Shown here in pieces: positions 11,005 through 25,302 of a DNA stretch of 64,000 nt. Source of the stretch: Vitis vinifera. Lineage: Eukaryota > Streptophyta > Magnoliopsida > Vitales > Vitaceae. Each line of letters begins with the position of its first letter. The first letter of the stretch is position 1. The translations under genes were made by a program, and so were the position numbers. The notes under the pieces were generated by a model. That model was given only the letters and a program-made list of their open reading frames with translations. It was not told the DNA's origin and did not search any database. Where the stretch lies: assembly GCF_030704535.1 (NCBI RefSeq), contig NC_081815.1:2619001-2683000 (forward strand), in the 5' to 3' direction.

Positions 11005-13110
11005 CTGATTCTTGTATGATTTCTGGGTTGGCCTTTTGGAAGTATTTTCCTGCTTTTGAAAGTAGAATTGGCAGATCGAACAGTCAACAATTCTCCTTCA
11101 GAAGCTTTAGTTTAAGAGTAGTACTACTTGGTTTGTAGATTTAGGATGCTCTGTCGGTTGGTTTTACCCTACAAATTGCCATGCCTAATTTCTACTTGGT
11201 ATTTTCTTCTTGTGTTTATTTGCAAATATTGCACCATATATTTCATGCTAGAAACTTCAAAGTTGAAATGATGATCAAGTAAAGACCAGGAACAGAAGGA
11301 CATGGCTATTATTGTAGTAGCATCATGATCCATGGCATGTATGAACTCAAACCCAATTCAACCAACAACTGAAGACCACTGAACCAACCCATTTGTAGGT
11401 GATGAAATATACATTGACTCTGGTTTGTACAAGTCACAAAGTGAGTGGAAGATTAATAGAGAAGCGTTTAAACCTACTGACATCCAACAGTCTAAACTCC
11501 ACTGAATCTGACTTCCAGAGTTCAAGACTGCCTCCATGAAATTAATAAAACCCTTCAGAAAATGAGAAACAAACACAATATCTGAACATTCACAACAAAT
11601 TAAGATAAGGTCCTGGCTATATTAGTAAAATGTACCTTTCCAATACGTAACTGCACCATCAATCAGGTGAAGCACGGGTATATTTTGAGATCTTATTATT
11701 TGTATCCTAATCTCATCTATATGTGCTTTGTATACTTTAATTTCATTTATTTACTTGTATAAATGGAAAAAGGGACAAAGGAGGGGGTGGTCCACAGCAA
11801 AAGCAATATGTGTATCAATTCAATCCACCCATCATTTTTATTTGTTATCAGCGTCGGTAATGTTGCAGAAGAAGAATGCAATTGAAAGGTTGAAACACTG
11901 CGCTGTACTTGATGATACCCATGTGAAACATGTCCTACTGATCCATATATTGTACATTGTTTGGCATTTTAAAAAAACTATAGAAATTTATGAAATAATT
12001 TCAATATAATTGCATCATAATTTGGTAATGAGCCAAGTAAATCTGATTAGGTACAAGTCATCTAATGGGCCATCACAAGTCGTTGGTTGAGAACAAACTC
12101 CGACGACTCATCAACATCAAGGATTTTACTAATATTTAACATCTAATAAAAAAAAAAAGTTTTTATATATATATATATATACACGAACTCCTCTTAACCT
12201 TATAAATATGTTTTAAAATTGTAAAAATTCTTCATACAAAAATAAATAATATGAGTATATATATATATATTTTTATATACACTCCTCTTAACCTCATAAA
12301 TTTCTTCTAAAACCATAAGGCCCCTTTGTGCCAGAACCCTCTAACCAACTGCCTCGACAAGCAACACTTTCCCTGCCTGTTGAAGAGATGGTGCCCACCC
12401 TCTAACTAACTCCCCCGAAACTAAAAGCATTTGGAGGCGGCTCGATTACGAAGGTCACGCACCATCAGATTTACTAAAAAGTCATTACCCACACAAGTTT
12501 CTTTAAAAGAAAAAAAAAATTAAAAATTAAGACTCCAGGAAAAATATATATACATATATATTAATTAAAGTATAAATAGCAATGCAAGTGCTCCTTTGCA
12601 AACAAGGATAAACTAGTAACATCTCTAGCTGTAGGACACCACTTTTTTTGGGGTAGAAGAAACCTTGTACCAAAACTACATGCTTTTGGCAGAGCACTCC
12701 TGTGATGCCCGCATGACATTAGACCCTATTTCTGTAGGTCTATCCCCCCCATTTTAGACTACTAAAATGCACTTTGACAGATTATGTAAGTGCAAACAAA
12801 TGAAGAAGCAAGTAAAAGCACAAGATAATGATACAGGCCCTTTTGGAAACATAGAATAAGCATGGCTGGTTTGTAAGTCATTGGTACATTGTTTCTCTGC
12901 AAACTATGTAAACTACCTACAAAACTGTGAGTTTTCTGTTACGAGATCAGCATATTTGAAGGGGAACCTGTGAAAATGAATAGGATCCGAGTATGAGACG
13001 ATTCTCTTCAGCATTAGCCGAAAGCACAAGCAGTCCAAACTCCCTGTGAGCAAGTCTTTTGAGCTGAACAATTTACAACAGGCTTTATACGCTTTTGGTA
13101 GTGGGGAGAT
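11005..13110. other. Intergenic region between converging genes
   Basis: Holds the 3' flank of the 10326 gene and, on the minus strand, the 3' untranslated region of CDC27. AT microsatellites lie near 12168 and 12258. A degenerate direct repeat of about 45 bp (CTCCTCTTAACCT…ATAAAT) starts near 12188 and again near 12283. A 93-codon open frame at 11728-12009 has no domain and is not called. Confidence 0.5.
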
Positions 13111-16100
13111 CTATAAGTTGTCTTCAATCTCATCTGGTACATGCAGCTTCTCGATGGCAGCCTGTTAAAAAAAATGTGGTGAGAAAGGACAAAGATAAAA
13201 TACGTTGCTCCTTAAGAAAGAAGAGGGACTCAATAAAATGTAAAGATCAAGGAAGAAGCAAAAACTAGAGAGTACAGATTCAAGAATTAAACATAGCTGT
13301 ACAATAAATAATTTATGGCAATGATAGAGCCTGACCATATTTTAAGACAATTTTATAGAACCACACCAGTTTCATAGTCCTCATGGTTTCTTGTGTGGGT
13401 CAATGAAATATAGAAGACATGTACATATTTGTTACAACAACAAAAATTCTTAGGAGCTCAACTTCTACTAGTCAACCACAATCCCTCCAAACTGTTAGCC
13501 CACTGACATCCATGGCTTCCTATGGGCCCTCAATTGGAGGCAAGGAGTCGATGTTTCCCCAGGGATTGGGAGAGGATTAAAAAGTCAAACAAATCCACAG
13601 TACATTTTACGAGTAGTATTTAATATATCAGACAGAAGGGAATATAAAAATAACTCATCACCTTGATGGTAGCAACATCTGCTGCAGATGGTTTCAAATC
13701 CAAAGCAATTCCAAAATGAAGCATGGCCTTGTCATACATGTTGCGTCGCTTATAAATCTTACCCATCAAGGCATACACACTGCTTTCACGCGGAGCATAC
13801 TCTTTAAGCTCCTCTAGGACTTCTAAGGCTTCATCAAAGTTATCCAAGCCCAAAAGTATGTTAGCCTTCTCATACATGGGAAGAGGATTCTTCTTATCTG
13901 CTAGAATAGCCTTCTCCATCATGTACAAAGCTTCCCCACTTCTCTGCCAGGTGAAAAGAACACAAATGTTCAGGCAGCTGAAGTAAATAATATTGCCTTT
14001 CTGATATATAAAATCAGAGTGACTATAGTATGGGTTCAACCTTTAATGCATGCAAAGCCGTCCCAAGATAACACAAAATAACTGAAGAACGTGGATTGAT
14101 TTGGAAAGCCATTCTAAAGTGATGCTCTGCGAACTCAAACTTCTCTTGGCGAAGACAGATCATTCCAAGACCATACCAGGAGTTATAATGCCTATCATCA
14201 ATCCGAAGGGCACTCTGATAGCTCTTAATTCCATTCTCAAAATACTCTAAGGCTACATACCTATAAATATACACCAACACGGTAAACAGCTAAAATAAGC
14301 AATGCAGGATTTATTATTAATTAAATAAATTTAAGGAAATCTCAATTCTACATGTAATGTTATGTGGAAAAAGCAAAATTTTTGACTCATACTCGTGACC
14401 ACAAAGGGTGTGCGCATATGCAAATCTTGAATTTAGTTGCACTGCACGCTGGAAATTCTTTAGAGCAGTTTCATGGTCTTTCTGCAAACTATAGCAATTT
14501 CCCATGGCACACCTGCATATCCATTTAACAGAAAAGATAAGATGAACGAAGTTCATAGAGCAATAATTGAAACCTTCAGTGCAGCTGTAACAGACAAAAA
14601 TGACCATGAAAAATAAGGTGGTGAAACAACCCTGTTTGACAGACATTTTCTATCAGCTGAAAGTTAGTGCTGTATTATATTACAGAAGTTAATAACCTAC
14701 CAAGACTGAGGAGCTAAGCGATCTGTGGATATTAGTTCTTGAGCCAGGTAACTTAGCTTCATATCTTCCCTCAAATGCTGCAACAAGGGAAAGAATGACT
14801 TACAGAAAAACAATGAAATACATACATGTAGGAAAATATAAACGCTATTTCAATAAACAGAACCCCAGCAAGATTGCTCTAATTCTAACAAACTACCTTA
14901 CAAATGGAATTAGTATGGGTCCCATTGTTTTTTGGACCAAAGAGACTAGGACAATATGGATTGGATTTAGGATCACCTATGCTTGACAATAAAATTGAGT
15001 GTAAAAATAGACACAATCTGCCAAGAAGACAGTCATAATTGAAAATATTTCAATTAACATAGTGAACCTTAATTATAGAGGCTTGACTGTCACAAACCTC
15101 AATTTACAAGGAACACTAGCATTGGGGATTACATTTCATTAGAGGTCAAAAAATATTAAAATAGAGCGAGTGTCTCAATTACTTTGTATAAAAATTGTAA
15201 GCTAATAATGGAAGAAATATACCCTTCAAGTAAAAAGAGAAGGGGGACATGGGAAGAAGAAAGGAAGTTTAGTCATGCTGTTCCTAGCTTGTAATTTGTA
15301 GTAAATTGACATAACAAAAATTCAGATTATATAAATTTGGCCTCCATGGAGAAAGGGAACTCACATAAAGAACTGTAGAATATATATCCATTCCTTCTAA
15401 ACTATAAGGAGATGCTTGACGGGCACTACTGAATGCACGGTCAGCCCCTAAATAATCAACCAGTTCAAAATATGCTTTTCCAATCTGCATTGGACACATG
15501 AAGATATTATATCAAAAAATCAGAGTAAGGAAGGCATTTCAAAAGATTGCATTGGAATGAACCACCTCATCACAAGGAAGACAATTGAGCTCCAATAATT
15601 ATCATGAAAAATATAATTTAAAAACCTTGCATGAAAAAATGATAAAATGGAGTCAAGAAGTTAAATTCTGAGATTTCAAAAACAAAGGAGAGAGATTCTC
15701 TTAAATAATGAGAAGGCAAATAAATGTGAACCCTAATTTGAAGCAATTTCATAATGGAAATATATAAAGTAAAACAATAGAAGTATTTCAATCCTAAGTC
15801 CTGGAAAAATGTAACAGGCATCTTGAAAGACAAAATATCATAAGCTCCATACTAAGTAGGAACAAATGTCAACTTCATCTACTTCAAGTGCAAAAATACC
15901 CTTCAATCAAGTGATTCTATATGCTGCTTACATGCACCCCAACTCCATACTTCATTCCTGAAACCTAACCAAAATATGTTGGAGTATGCAAACAGATGGA
16001 AAATGTAGACAAAATTCTTATCCAACTGATTAGTATGTTATCAATGCCTCCTAATCAAATTCACAACTTTCATCAGCATATGATGAGCACAGTAGAAGTC

Positions 16101-19100
16101 CACAGCAGAGAAAAAAGGGTACCTGAGAAAGCACCCAACCAGTATTATAATGCTTGTGTGGAAGTTTCATATAGACATCCAGCGCATCCTGTTTATCCAG
16201 AAGCATTAAGTAAAAATTGTATGCAATTCCAGAATGATCGATCTCTTTATTTCTATAATCACCATTTAATACCTGGCACCTATACATACAGGAAAGTCTA
16301 TAGCCTTCCCCAAGAGTTCTCAAGAGATTCAGTACTTCAGCAGCACCATTTATGATTTTTGAGGTATTTGTGATAACCCCACCAATTGTCATGGTTGCTT
16401 CATCTTGTTCAAGGGATTTAGGATCACCAGAAGTTGAAGTTGACGTTGATGTTGCCGCTGAGATATAGGAACGAGAATCATCAAAAACCTCCTGGCGTGT
16501 TCCTGTATAAAGTAAAATGTAAGTTTTGAAGAATTCTTTGAATTAATCCTGAGGCAAGAAGCAATAAAAAAAAAGCCAGGACTGCAATTAGTTAATGTAT
16601 TAACATTGGCATTCATCAGGAAGTTGGTTATTATTTAAATTTAGGGTGACAAATAACAATTATTCAGGTTTATGCTCAGCTGCAAAAAATGAAAATGCTG
16701 CAGCTTGTATTGTTTGGATCACTTGAAGCCCATAATCCAAACACAAATTATTCAACAGGACCATCACACATGCATAGGGGTTAAATTGCAATTCAATTGC
16801 AATACAACAGAGATACAAAATAAAATAACACAATCTTTTTATTCATCTTATGTGGTATTCATCTATTAACTTTTTAATTGCACTTCAAACTCATCTGATG
16901 ATAGATCAGTTGACAACAAATAAAAACTATGTAGGTTAATCATATTTTTTAAAATTTTAAACATATGTAAAATTTTCTAAGTCCTAGTAATTAAAATGAA
17001 CTTCTCAAAAAGAATAATAAAAGCAAAAACCTTTTGACTTAGATGATTGAATGAGTAAAACATTGGCAAAGGAGATCCATCACCTTCATCAAAACTTTCA
17101 TTAGCCAAAGTCTGTCCCTTACGAACTGTGACAGAACGAAATGCTGCAGAACTCGATTTGGCACCTCCAAGATACTTAGAAGAGTGAATAGTTCCATTTC
17201 CAGCTACTGTTGTGCCACTTGGGTTTGTGTTGGCACCAGCTTCTCCAGCGAGCCTTGTACTTCGTCTAGGGCCAGAATCAGAAAATAACCTCCCTGAGAT
17301 CTGGAAACAATAGTGACAAAGTGATTTTGATAGGGAAAAAGGGCTTTATCTGATTCATAAATTAAATGATAAATGGATATACAAATTACTACGTCCACCA
17401 TCCAGGTGTCAGGAGGGATCAAGTAAGCAAAGGAGGTAATTACTATGAGATAGCACGATAAATCAATAAAGACAATCTAATTAATTTTAATGAAATAGGA
17501 GCACCCAGAAAATGTGAATGGAATCACAATCACATGAAATAGAGTAATAACTAGCAAAAAGAAATGCAAAAAATTTATATACAAGTAAAACTGACATGAA
17601 TAGAACCTGCAATGGAACTAACAAGCAGAAGTCCATATGAGACCATTAAGCTAAAATAACCAACCGGTAAGAATGATCTCAATGGACAAATTAATAATTC
17701 AGATCAATACGAAAGATTCCTTATGTTTATTTTGTAATTAATTGATATAGAAATTCAACCCCAAATCTGCAGATAACAAGTGAGCTTTTGAAGTCAATAG
17801 AATCATCTTCCTCAAATTTCAACCATATTTACTGTCCAGTTTCACGTAACTAATAATTCACAAGTTCCTTGTTTCACTGACAGTAAATATTGTCCACAAA
17901 TAAATTTTAATATTTTATACTGTGGCAAAATTAGTTTAAAGTACAACTTTCCACAAGAAACAAGATTTGTTGGAAATAGAGAAATATAAAAGCAAAGATA
18001 TAGAGAATCACTGCCTATCAAAGGAAAAAAAGATACAGTGAATCACAAATAAACAGTATAGCAATGACCTGTAAAATCCAAAAATAAAAATTATGAACAT
18101 AACATGTTTAGAAACCTTGCGTAATTTTCCCTCATCAACAAACTTTCTTCGAGGGGCTTGAATGGTAGGGTTAACAGTTGACCTTGGAGAGCTATCATTA
18201 CCAACTGTGCTTGGGTTTAGGCCATTTTGCTGCACATTTCTACACAGTGGTGGTGGAGCAACACCTGACAACTGCAAGACAAGGAGGAGCTAAGACCAGT
18301 TATCTATCTTTACACAGTAAAAGAATAAGTTTTATATATCTTTGCTTCAAGAAATGGACTTGATTTAGTTGCATCCTACCCATGCTATAAAGGCTAAAAA
18401 TTAGGAGTTCTCTTGCATTTTACTAGCACAACTAAGAATAAGCAAAAGCTGAAAGGAATGAGATAAGAGTGGAGGATTTCTTTGAAAGAAAGAAGGGAAA
18501 AAATAAGTGCACACTACAGATAATCTAAAAGCAAACATGTAAGTTACAACATTTTTGCAGTATAACTAAGAATGAGCGAGAAGAATTTTACTAAAATGTT
18601 TGACACCTTCAATGTGTAAAAAAATTAATATTAAATCCCCCAAAATGATGTAATTTGCATTAAAACATAAGTGTATAAAAATAATAATAAAATAAAATAT
18701 TATAACCCGAAGCAATTCCATTATGAAATTCAAGAATCAAAGGATTGATCAGAACTACAAATATGATCTTCATTGAATTGGAGAAAGCAATTAACAGGTT
18801 AGCCAGAGTACCTCATACCTATCAAAAAAAAAAATGAATACCTCTGATGTGCTAAAATAGAAATGTATCAAAAACTGATATAAAGGAATAATCAAGAATA
18901 ATGATCAAACTATGGATGATGGGAAATAAAGATATGTATTATCTGGACAAAGTAAAATTTAATATACTTTTTTTCTGACACAGGAAAGCACAAGTTAAGA
19001 AAATCATACATGAGATTTCCTAAATAGAAACAAATGAGATATGTTCCCTTCTTAGTCATTCTTTCAAAATGAAAAGGGAATACTAATTTGCTTTTTAGGT

Positions 19101-22100
19101 TCAAGGTTTTTAAAACGATAAGAACAAAATTATGAACACAAAAACCTGAAATATATAGAAGTCTGATGCTTGAGACAGGAGCAAAATATAAGACGATGCT
19201 GAATGTTTTCATGATCTTACCTGTGCAACCATTGGTGAAGGAGTATTATAAAATGCTGTGCTAGAAGGACCACTATTTAGAGACTGACTAGCAGTTGCTC
19301 CCGACATAGCTGCTCCATGATAATTTCCAGGGATTTCTCTTAGGTTATTAGCATGTATGTGCTTCAATTGTCTTGGACTGACATCTTCAGAACTCAAGTT
19401 CCTACCAGAGACTAAATTGCGATCCTCAATGGATGTCTGCAAGTTCTGGGATGCCAATCCATGATGTAGATGCTGCTTTTGGATGCAAAGAGCAGCTGCT
19501 TCACCAAAAACTGCAGTTGCTTCTTCAGCAGCACCTGGATCATTGAAATGAAGAAATGGCCTCACTAAATATCAAAAGAAGTATATGAACATTAGAATCA
19601 AATGAGACTAAGAAACGATACTATATTTCTCAAGTACCAGGTAAGAAAATTATTTGACCAGCACTGGAGTGTGATGCTTATCACTAAACTAAGGACTAAC
19701 ACCACATAACCACCTAGAATGCATACCATGAATGCTTTACAGTGAGTGGTGAATACAAAATTAATTCAACTGCAAAAGGCCATTCTGATTTCTATATTAA
19801 TCATCCAGTACTTCAGCAACCAGTGAGCTAGAAGAAAAGGTGAAACCTCTTCACTAAAACCAACATCTGTAGGCAAACACTGAGCAGAGAACTAGAGGGA
19901 AACTAACATGAGAAAAGACAATACAGGGTATGAACAATGTGTGCAACAGGGGAACTGGAATGGGGCATTAATTGTAATTGCATGGAAGCCGGCATCTTGG
20001 TTCTTGCTCTAATATAAGTTCACTTCAGAAATATAGTTCAACATCTTTTTTGAAAACAAAAAATGAAAGGTCAAAAAATGGCATTGATGTTTAACATAAC
20101 GCTAGTGGTGTAACGTAATATACAGTGCCTATATCCCAACTCCGCAAATGTTGTATAGCCAATCACTTCATCACAAATAGAAAGGAAAAAAAAATAGATG
20201 TACAAAAAAAAAAAGAAGGATCGCATTAGATAGGAAGACAGTAAAAAATTAGATAAATCCTCTGACATAAACCTTCAGAAAGAAACATGCAAGGCCTCTC
20301 CCCATCAGAACTCCGGTACTATTAATTTTAATCCCCATAACATGCTGGATTGTATTTGTATCTCACAACTAACTAAAACCCAAAAGAACAACCAGCACAG
20401 ATTCAATGGCAAACTCACATTGTCATGCCACATATTTATGAGGCCCACACAACATCTAGGAAATTTATAAATTCCGGAAGTCGTGCCATCTCAACATAGA
20501 TAAAAAGAATATCAGAAATGGACATGGATTCCAGCAACAAAAAAAAACATTCTTTCAAGTAATGCTGCTTACTTCAAAAGTGAATTCAACTCATGATTGC
20601 ATCAAATATTGAACTCAACTTATAATGCACGCTAGATCATCCATACTGACTTCAAAAATTTGACCACAAGCTCATGAGGGCTTAATGCACCCATGAAGCA
20701 AAATAAAATATTCAGAACCTAGTACACAATTATTTATACAGACCTAATAAACAGAGCTCCTCATAAGCAGCCCAGAGTAAAGGATCTAAAGACAAAGCCT
20801 GCTTAAAGTGGTGAACGGCACTCTTCTTTCTATCAGTGTACCTGAAAATAGACAAATTGCAATGGATTACAAGATGAGAGGTTGAAGGTATTATTCATAA
20901 CCATCTGGAAACATATATGGAAACAATCAGACCATAAAGGTAGCAATAAATTATTTCAAAAAGTATGCTCACAACTAGGCAATGAAAATTTGCTAAAACT
21001 CAGAGAATACAATACATGTAAGAAATAAAACAACACACAAAAGAAATTAAATTAAGAATGAATACTATTATTCGTAAATTGAGCACTCATTTAAATTTGT
21101 TCAATAAACTGAATTGAGTCAGAACTCTGTACACACCAGAGATACCATTAAATTAGGCCAAACTAGTAAATAAAACTCCAGCATCACAACTAAGGCTTAC
21201 CAAGTATGTAGGACTAGCTAATAACAAAGAACATTGACAGAGAAAGGAAACTATCTTAGGATTTGGAGAACAGAAATGTAAAACAAAAGATAGATGCATG
21301 GTGCCTACATCATTGGAGAGAAATTTGAGAAAGGACATGTAAAGAGACAATATTCTGAGGACAAAAAAAGGTCAAAAAAAATTTCATCAGTATCATAAAA
21401 GAATATTAGATTTCAGCAGCACAAAGAAGAATTGACCATTTCTCCAAACTTTTTGGGGAAAAGGATATCAAAGTTAACTTTCCTGTTAATAACTGCAATC
21501 TCATCTTTTGCTACTCTTTGTTCTCTTACAGAACACAATACTTGTTTAAGTGCTCACAAATTGCTTAATATGTTGTTTAGTTAAATGTGAGAACACATAC
21601 ATCATTGGAGAAAAACTTTAGGCCACACTTGAACAATCACTTGTCAGAGTTTTACAAGGGAAACAAGCTAAGTCACTCCTCAATTTTTCAGCTAAATAAA
21701 TATTGAGCGAAGTGTAGTATGTCCATTTGGGACTGGGGAGTGAAGGATGCTAATGAAAATGATAACAGGGGAAAGATGTGAGCAACCTGTAAATAAGCCC
21801 AAGAAGGTAATGACCAGCTGCACCATTTGGAATCTGCACAGAAAACACAAGCAAAATCAGCAAGTCAAGCTCATCATGAGAAGCATGTTAGCAAGCAAAC
21901 AAGAAAAATAATATGAGGAAATAATAGACATATTAAAATTTAAAATATATAAGACAACAACTCAAAGGAAAGCCTCTCATTTCAATTTTTATTTTAAATG
22001 ATAGACTTTCTGGTGAAGAAAGTTAATTTCAAAAGTGTGATCATATAATATACATTTGGGCCACCCCATTATCCACACTTCCGGTTGAGGGTGCAGAAAA

Positions 22101-23347
22101 ACAAACATAGAAATGGGATTTTTTTTATTATATCTCATGTTACAAATATAGCTTTAGCATTAATGTTCTTTTTCTTCTTCTTTTTTTTTTTTCTTTTTCT
22201 TTTTTGGGGTGGGATTGAGAGGGGAATAAGCAAATACATACATAAGAAGCCTTAAAAGTAATTGGTTAAATAATGCATACATAGACTTTACTCGATACCT
22301 CAGCACCAGGCTCATTGACAGGACACAGTGCTGCTTCAGCTTCTGTCAGAAGATCCATCTGAAAGCACGATATTGCAAACAGGTAGCGGGATTGAGCCAT
22401 TTGTGTTCCTTTGCCATCAGGAAACAAAAAAAAGGAGATAGAAATTATTGAGCATTATTTCAATATATATCTATATATATAATATAGATGGTAATAAAGG
22501 GAAACAAGATCTTTTGAAAAAATTGAAAAAAAAAATATGATGATATAATCTTGAGGTTAAACAAATTTAAACATAAATAACCATGTCAGCATACCTTTTA
22601 AAATATAGTATGCCGCGTAAGCCTGATTGTTGTGCAAGTAACAGCTGGCCAATAATTGCAAATTTGTCTGCATTGGACATAATCAACCATTGAGAAGGCA
22701 AGTGAAATTACAGTAGAATTAAGGAAAAATAGAAGTTTCACATTCAAGATAGAGAGTGAAAATACTTTTATACTTCACTAAAATAAAGTCATCGAATCAA
22801 AAAGATTCAAAGAAAGACATGAACAGACAGATACTACGATACAACGTATCTACGTTGTTGGGGTGCTGATGTGTGGAGTTCCACAAAGCAAGTACTTATA
22901 AGTAGTAGATTTAATCTAAATCATAACCCCAGTGGGTCCACTTGGACTGTGACAAAATTAAACATGAGGACAAAATCCCCGGAACCTTAGGAAAATATTG
23001 CACTATTATTGTTTCATATTTGCCAAAATTTCAATTCCAAACATTCTGATCCAATTTTGAAACCAGAACCCAATATTTTTAACTTGCACATGTGTATGAC
23101 TTCCTCCAAAGCCTAAATGCAGCCTTTATTTCAAAAACTTGTCCATTAAGTTTCTCAGGGTACATACGATTTTCTCCTGGCTTTCACCTGTAAAATGAAT
23201 GCCTAAAGGTGACATTTTACCTTCAATGATCGTTGATAAAAAAGCATAAATATTTAGGTAGCAACTACTATATTACTTCAGTTATCATTAAATTCTTTTA
23301 AAGAAGTGGAGAAGGAGCTCGTGGGAACTCTGAGATCCGGTTTAGAT

Positions 23348-23383
<36 letters not shown>

Positions 23384-24528
23384 TTTACGTCCTAGAACAT
23401 TGCTTAATATATTCCTCAACCGAAAATGTTATAGTTGAAAGGAATATTTTAGTTGATGTTAGAGAAAGCTCAAAGAGAAACTATCCCTGATACAAATACA
23501 ATAGCTGACACAACTCATAAATATATTAAAAAATTCAGTTGTTAATTGTAGTGTATCAATACTAAGATAATATCCAAAAAATTAATAATTGTGAAATAAA
23601 AATCTCATATCGAATTCTACCATATTAGCCAAATTTGCACTTTTTGTGTCAGAATATAACAATCACCCAAACGAATGTAACATTACCATGCAAGAATTAT
23701 TGCAAGTAAATCCTCATCTAAAAACCACTCTAATTTTTACCCAAAACTTCAAAATCTGCGGCCAACAGCCCAACACCAAGTTAAGCCTTTTATACACAGC
23801 ATATTTAATTCAAATATGAAAATTTAATTAAAAGCTCCAAAGAGTCTAATGGGAATCAGCTGCATCATCAAAACCTCTCAAGTACTATATCACTAATTTG
23901 TACAATTAATAAACCTTTGTATTACATGCCCATTTTTTATTGCCCTTTACTGCTCTCAAAACAACAACCCTAATTCTCCATTTAGTTGCTGGAAATTTTG
24001 AAAAAAAAGCAAAAACCAAATAAGTAAATAAAACACAAAATTTGAGTTTAACGTATTCTGCTACTTTCTGTCACTCAATCTGACCATATAGAAATAGTTT
24101 TATATTCCCTTTCGGAGTCCTGAAGATTAAAAAAACTAAAAAGATTGAAAAGAATCCCTAATTTTTTTTCCCTTTCCTGCACTTTCACAGTAACAAAACG
24201 GAGGCTAAAAATCAAAATAAAAAATATATATACACATACATAAACAATGATTTAACCAATTCAAAGCAAACTTCAGTAATAAAGAAAGAAAATTACGAAA
24301 AAAATGAAGTGCAGGAATATGAAAATGAAGTGATTGTCGATAGAGGAGTGAGTAGTTGATCGAACGTGAGTTCGGATCTACATGATTTTAAAAAAAAATG
24401 GAGAAAAATGGGAAGGAGCGTACTTCGGATGGAAACTCAGCGCAGAGACGTTCGCATATGAAAATGGCATTTCGGTGCAGGAAATGCCGGAGACTGCCGA
24501 GCACAGAATCGACGAGTATGGCTTCCAT
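13111..24528 (-). CDS. CDC27: Anaphase-promoting complex subunit 3 (CDC27/HOBBIT), 16 exons, 761 aa
   Basis: TPR scaffold subunit of the APC/C ubiquitin ligase. It binds co-activators and acts in mitotic exit and meristem division; the Arabidopsis orthologue is HOBBIT (CDC27b, about 744 aa). Exons in transcript order: 24424-24528, 22595-22667, 22299-22408, 21787-21833, 20744-20841, 19221-19534, 18116-18271, 17084-17300, 16273-16502, 16123-16188, 15365-15484, 14701-14777, 14393-14512, 14041-14260, 13662-13943, 13111-13161. All are GT-AG, in phase, and sum to 2286 nt. The N-terminal Apc3 TPR region covers residues 1 to about 145 (MEAILVDSV start; CERLCAEFPSE). A low-complexity linker holds NTPSPMVAQ and PRRKFVDEGKLRK. 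C-terminal TPRs run from about 450 to 745 (LPHKHYNTGWVLSQ, CAMGNCYSLQKDHETALKNF, WYGLGMICLRQEKFEFAEHH, EELKEYAPRESSVYALMGKI). Exon 1 ends …FPSE and the last residues are EIEDNL. Confidence 0.95.
23347..23383. repeat. (GA)n microsatellite in CDC27 intron 1
   Basis: About 37 bp of GA units with one GAAA interruption, inside the 1.76-kb first intron. Confidence 0.85.
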
Positions 24529-24623
24529 CAGCGAGAGCTACGGAAAGAGCGAGAGGGAAGGGGGAAGAGAGAGAGAGATGAAGTTTCTGGTTGTGGGGCT
24601 TTTAGGTTCGAATTCGAAAATTG

Positions 24624-24673
24624 GGGCGGCACGTGTTTCTCGCCACTTCAAAAATACCATGTCACGTGACATG
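24624..24673. promoter_or_regulatory. Paired G-box sites, one in a 16-bp perfect palindrome, upstream of CDC27
   Basis: CATGTCACGTGACATG (24658-24673) is a perfect palindrome centred on the bZIP/bHLH core CACGTG. A second CACGTG lies about 30 bp nearer the gene, at about 24630. They sit roughly 100-145 bases upstream of the CDC27 start codon at 24528, so they are plausible proximal-promoter sites. Function is inferred from the motif only. Confidence 0.45.
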
Positions 24674-24802
24674 GACAGTATGGAGGTTGAGGCTTGAGCC
24701 TACCCTCTCGAGATCCCATGGGTAGAAAATTTCAAAGAGTGGAGTAATGAACATAAAAAAATTTAATTCTACGAAACAATTTTTTTTTTTTTAAATAGTG
24801 AA

Positions 24803-25075
24803 TATTTTGGCAATGTTTGGTTCTGAAAATTTGAAGGAAAATATAAGAGAAATAAAATATAAAATAAAAGAAAATAAACAAATAGATTTTTTTTAAATAG
24901 TGAATATTACTTCAAACTCATTTTATTTATTTTAATTTATCATTAAATAATTTTAAAATATATAAATTTTTAATTAATTTTAATTATATTTTATTTTTTT
25001 ATATATTTTTTAAATATGAAAAAATAATTTATATATATATATATATATATATTTCTTTTGTATTTTTCAAGAATC
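24803..25075. mobile_element. Diverged Tourist-like MITE copy
   Basis: Shares the leading words ATGTTTGGTT…GAAAATTTGAAGGAAA and the middle word ACTTCAAA(C/T)TCATTTTA with the element at 6090-6385, in the same order. It contains a TA microsatellite (25030-25052). Its right end is decayed and no target duplication is clear. It lies between the CDC27 promoter and the PPR gene 3' end. Confidence 0.35.
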
Positions 25076-25302
25076 AGAGATAACTTATTTATAAAAGTTG
25101 AAAATTTATTTATAAATTGGTTCATATTATATATAGAACCGACTACCTTATCAGTATGATACTGAAGATGATAAATCTCCTAGAAAATTACTCAATTTTG
25201 GATGAGATAAATTGAAACACAATTCAAAGGTGCCACGGAAGGATTCAAATTCATTTAAAAAATAAAAATCAGACGATTCAAACAGATCAAGTTTATTGGG
25301 TT

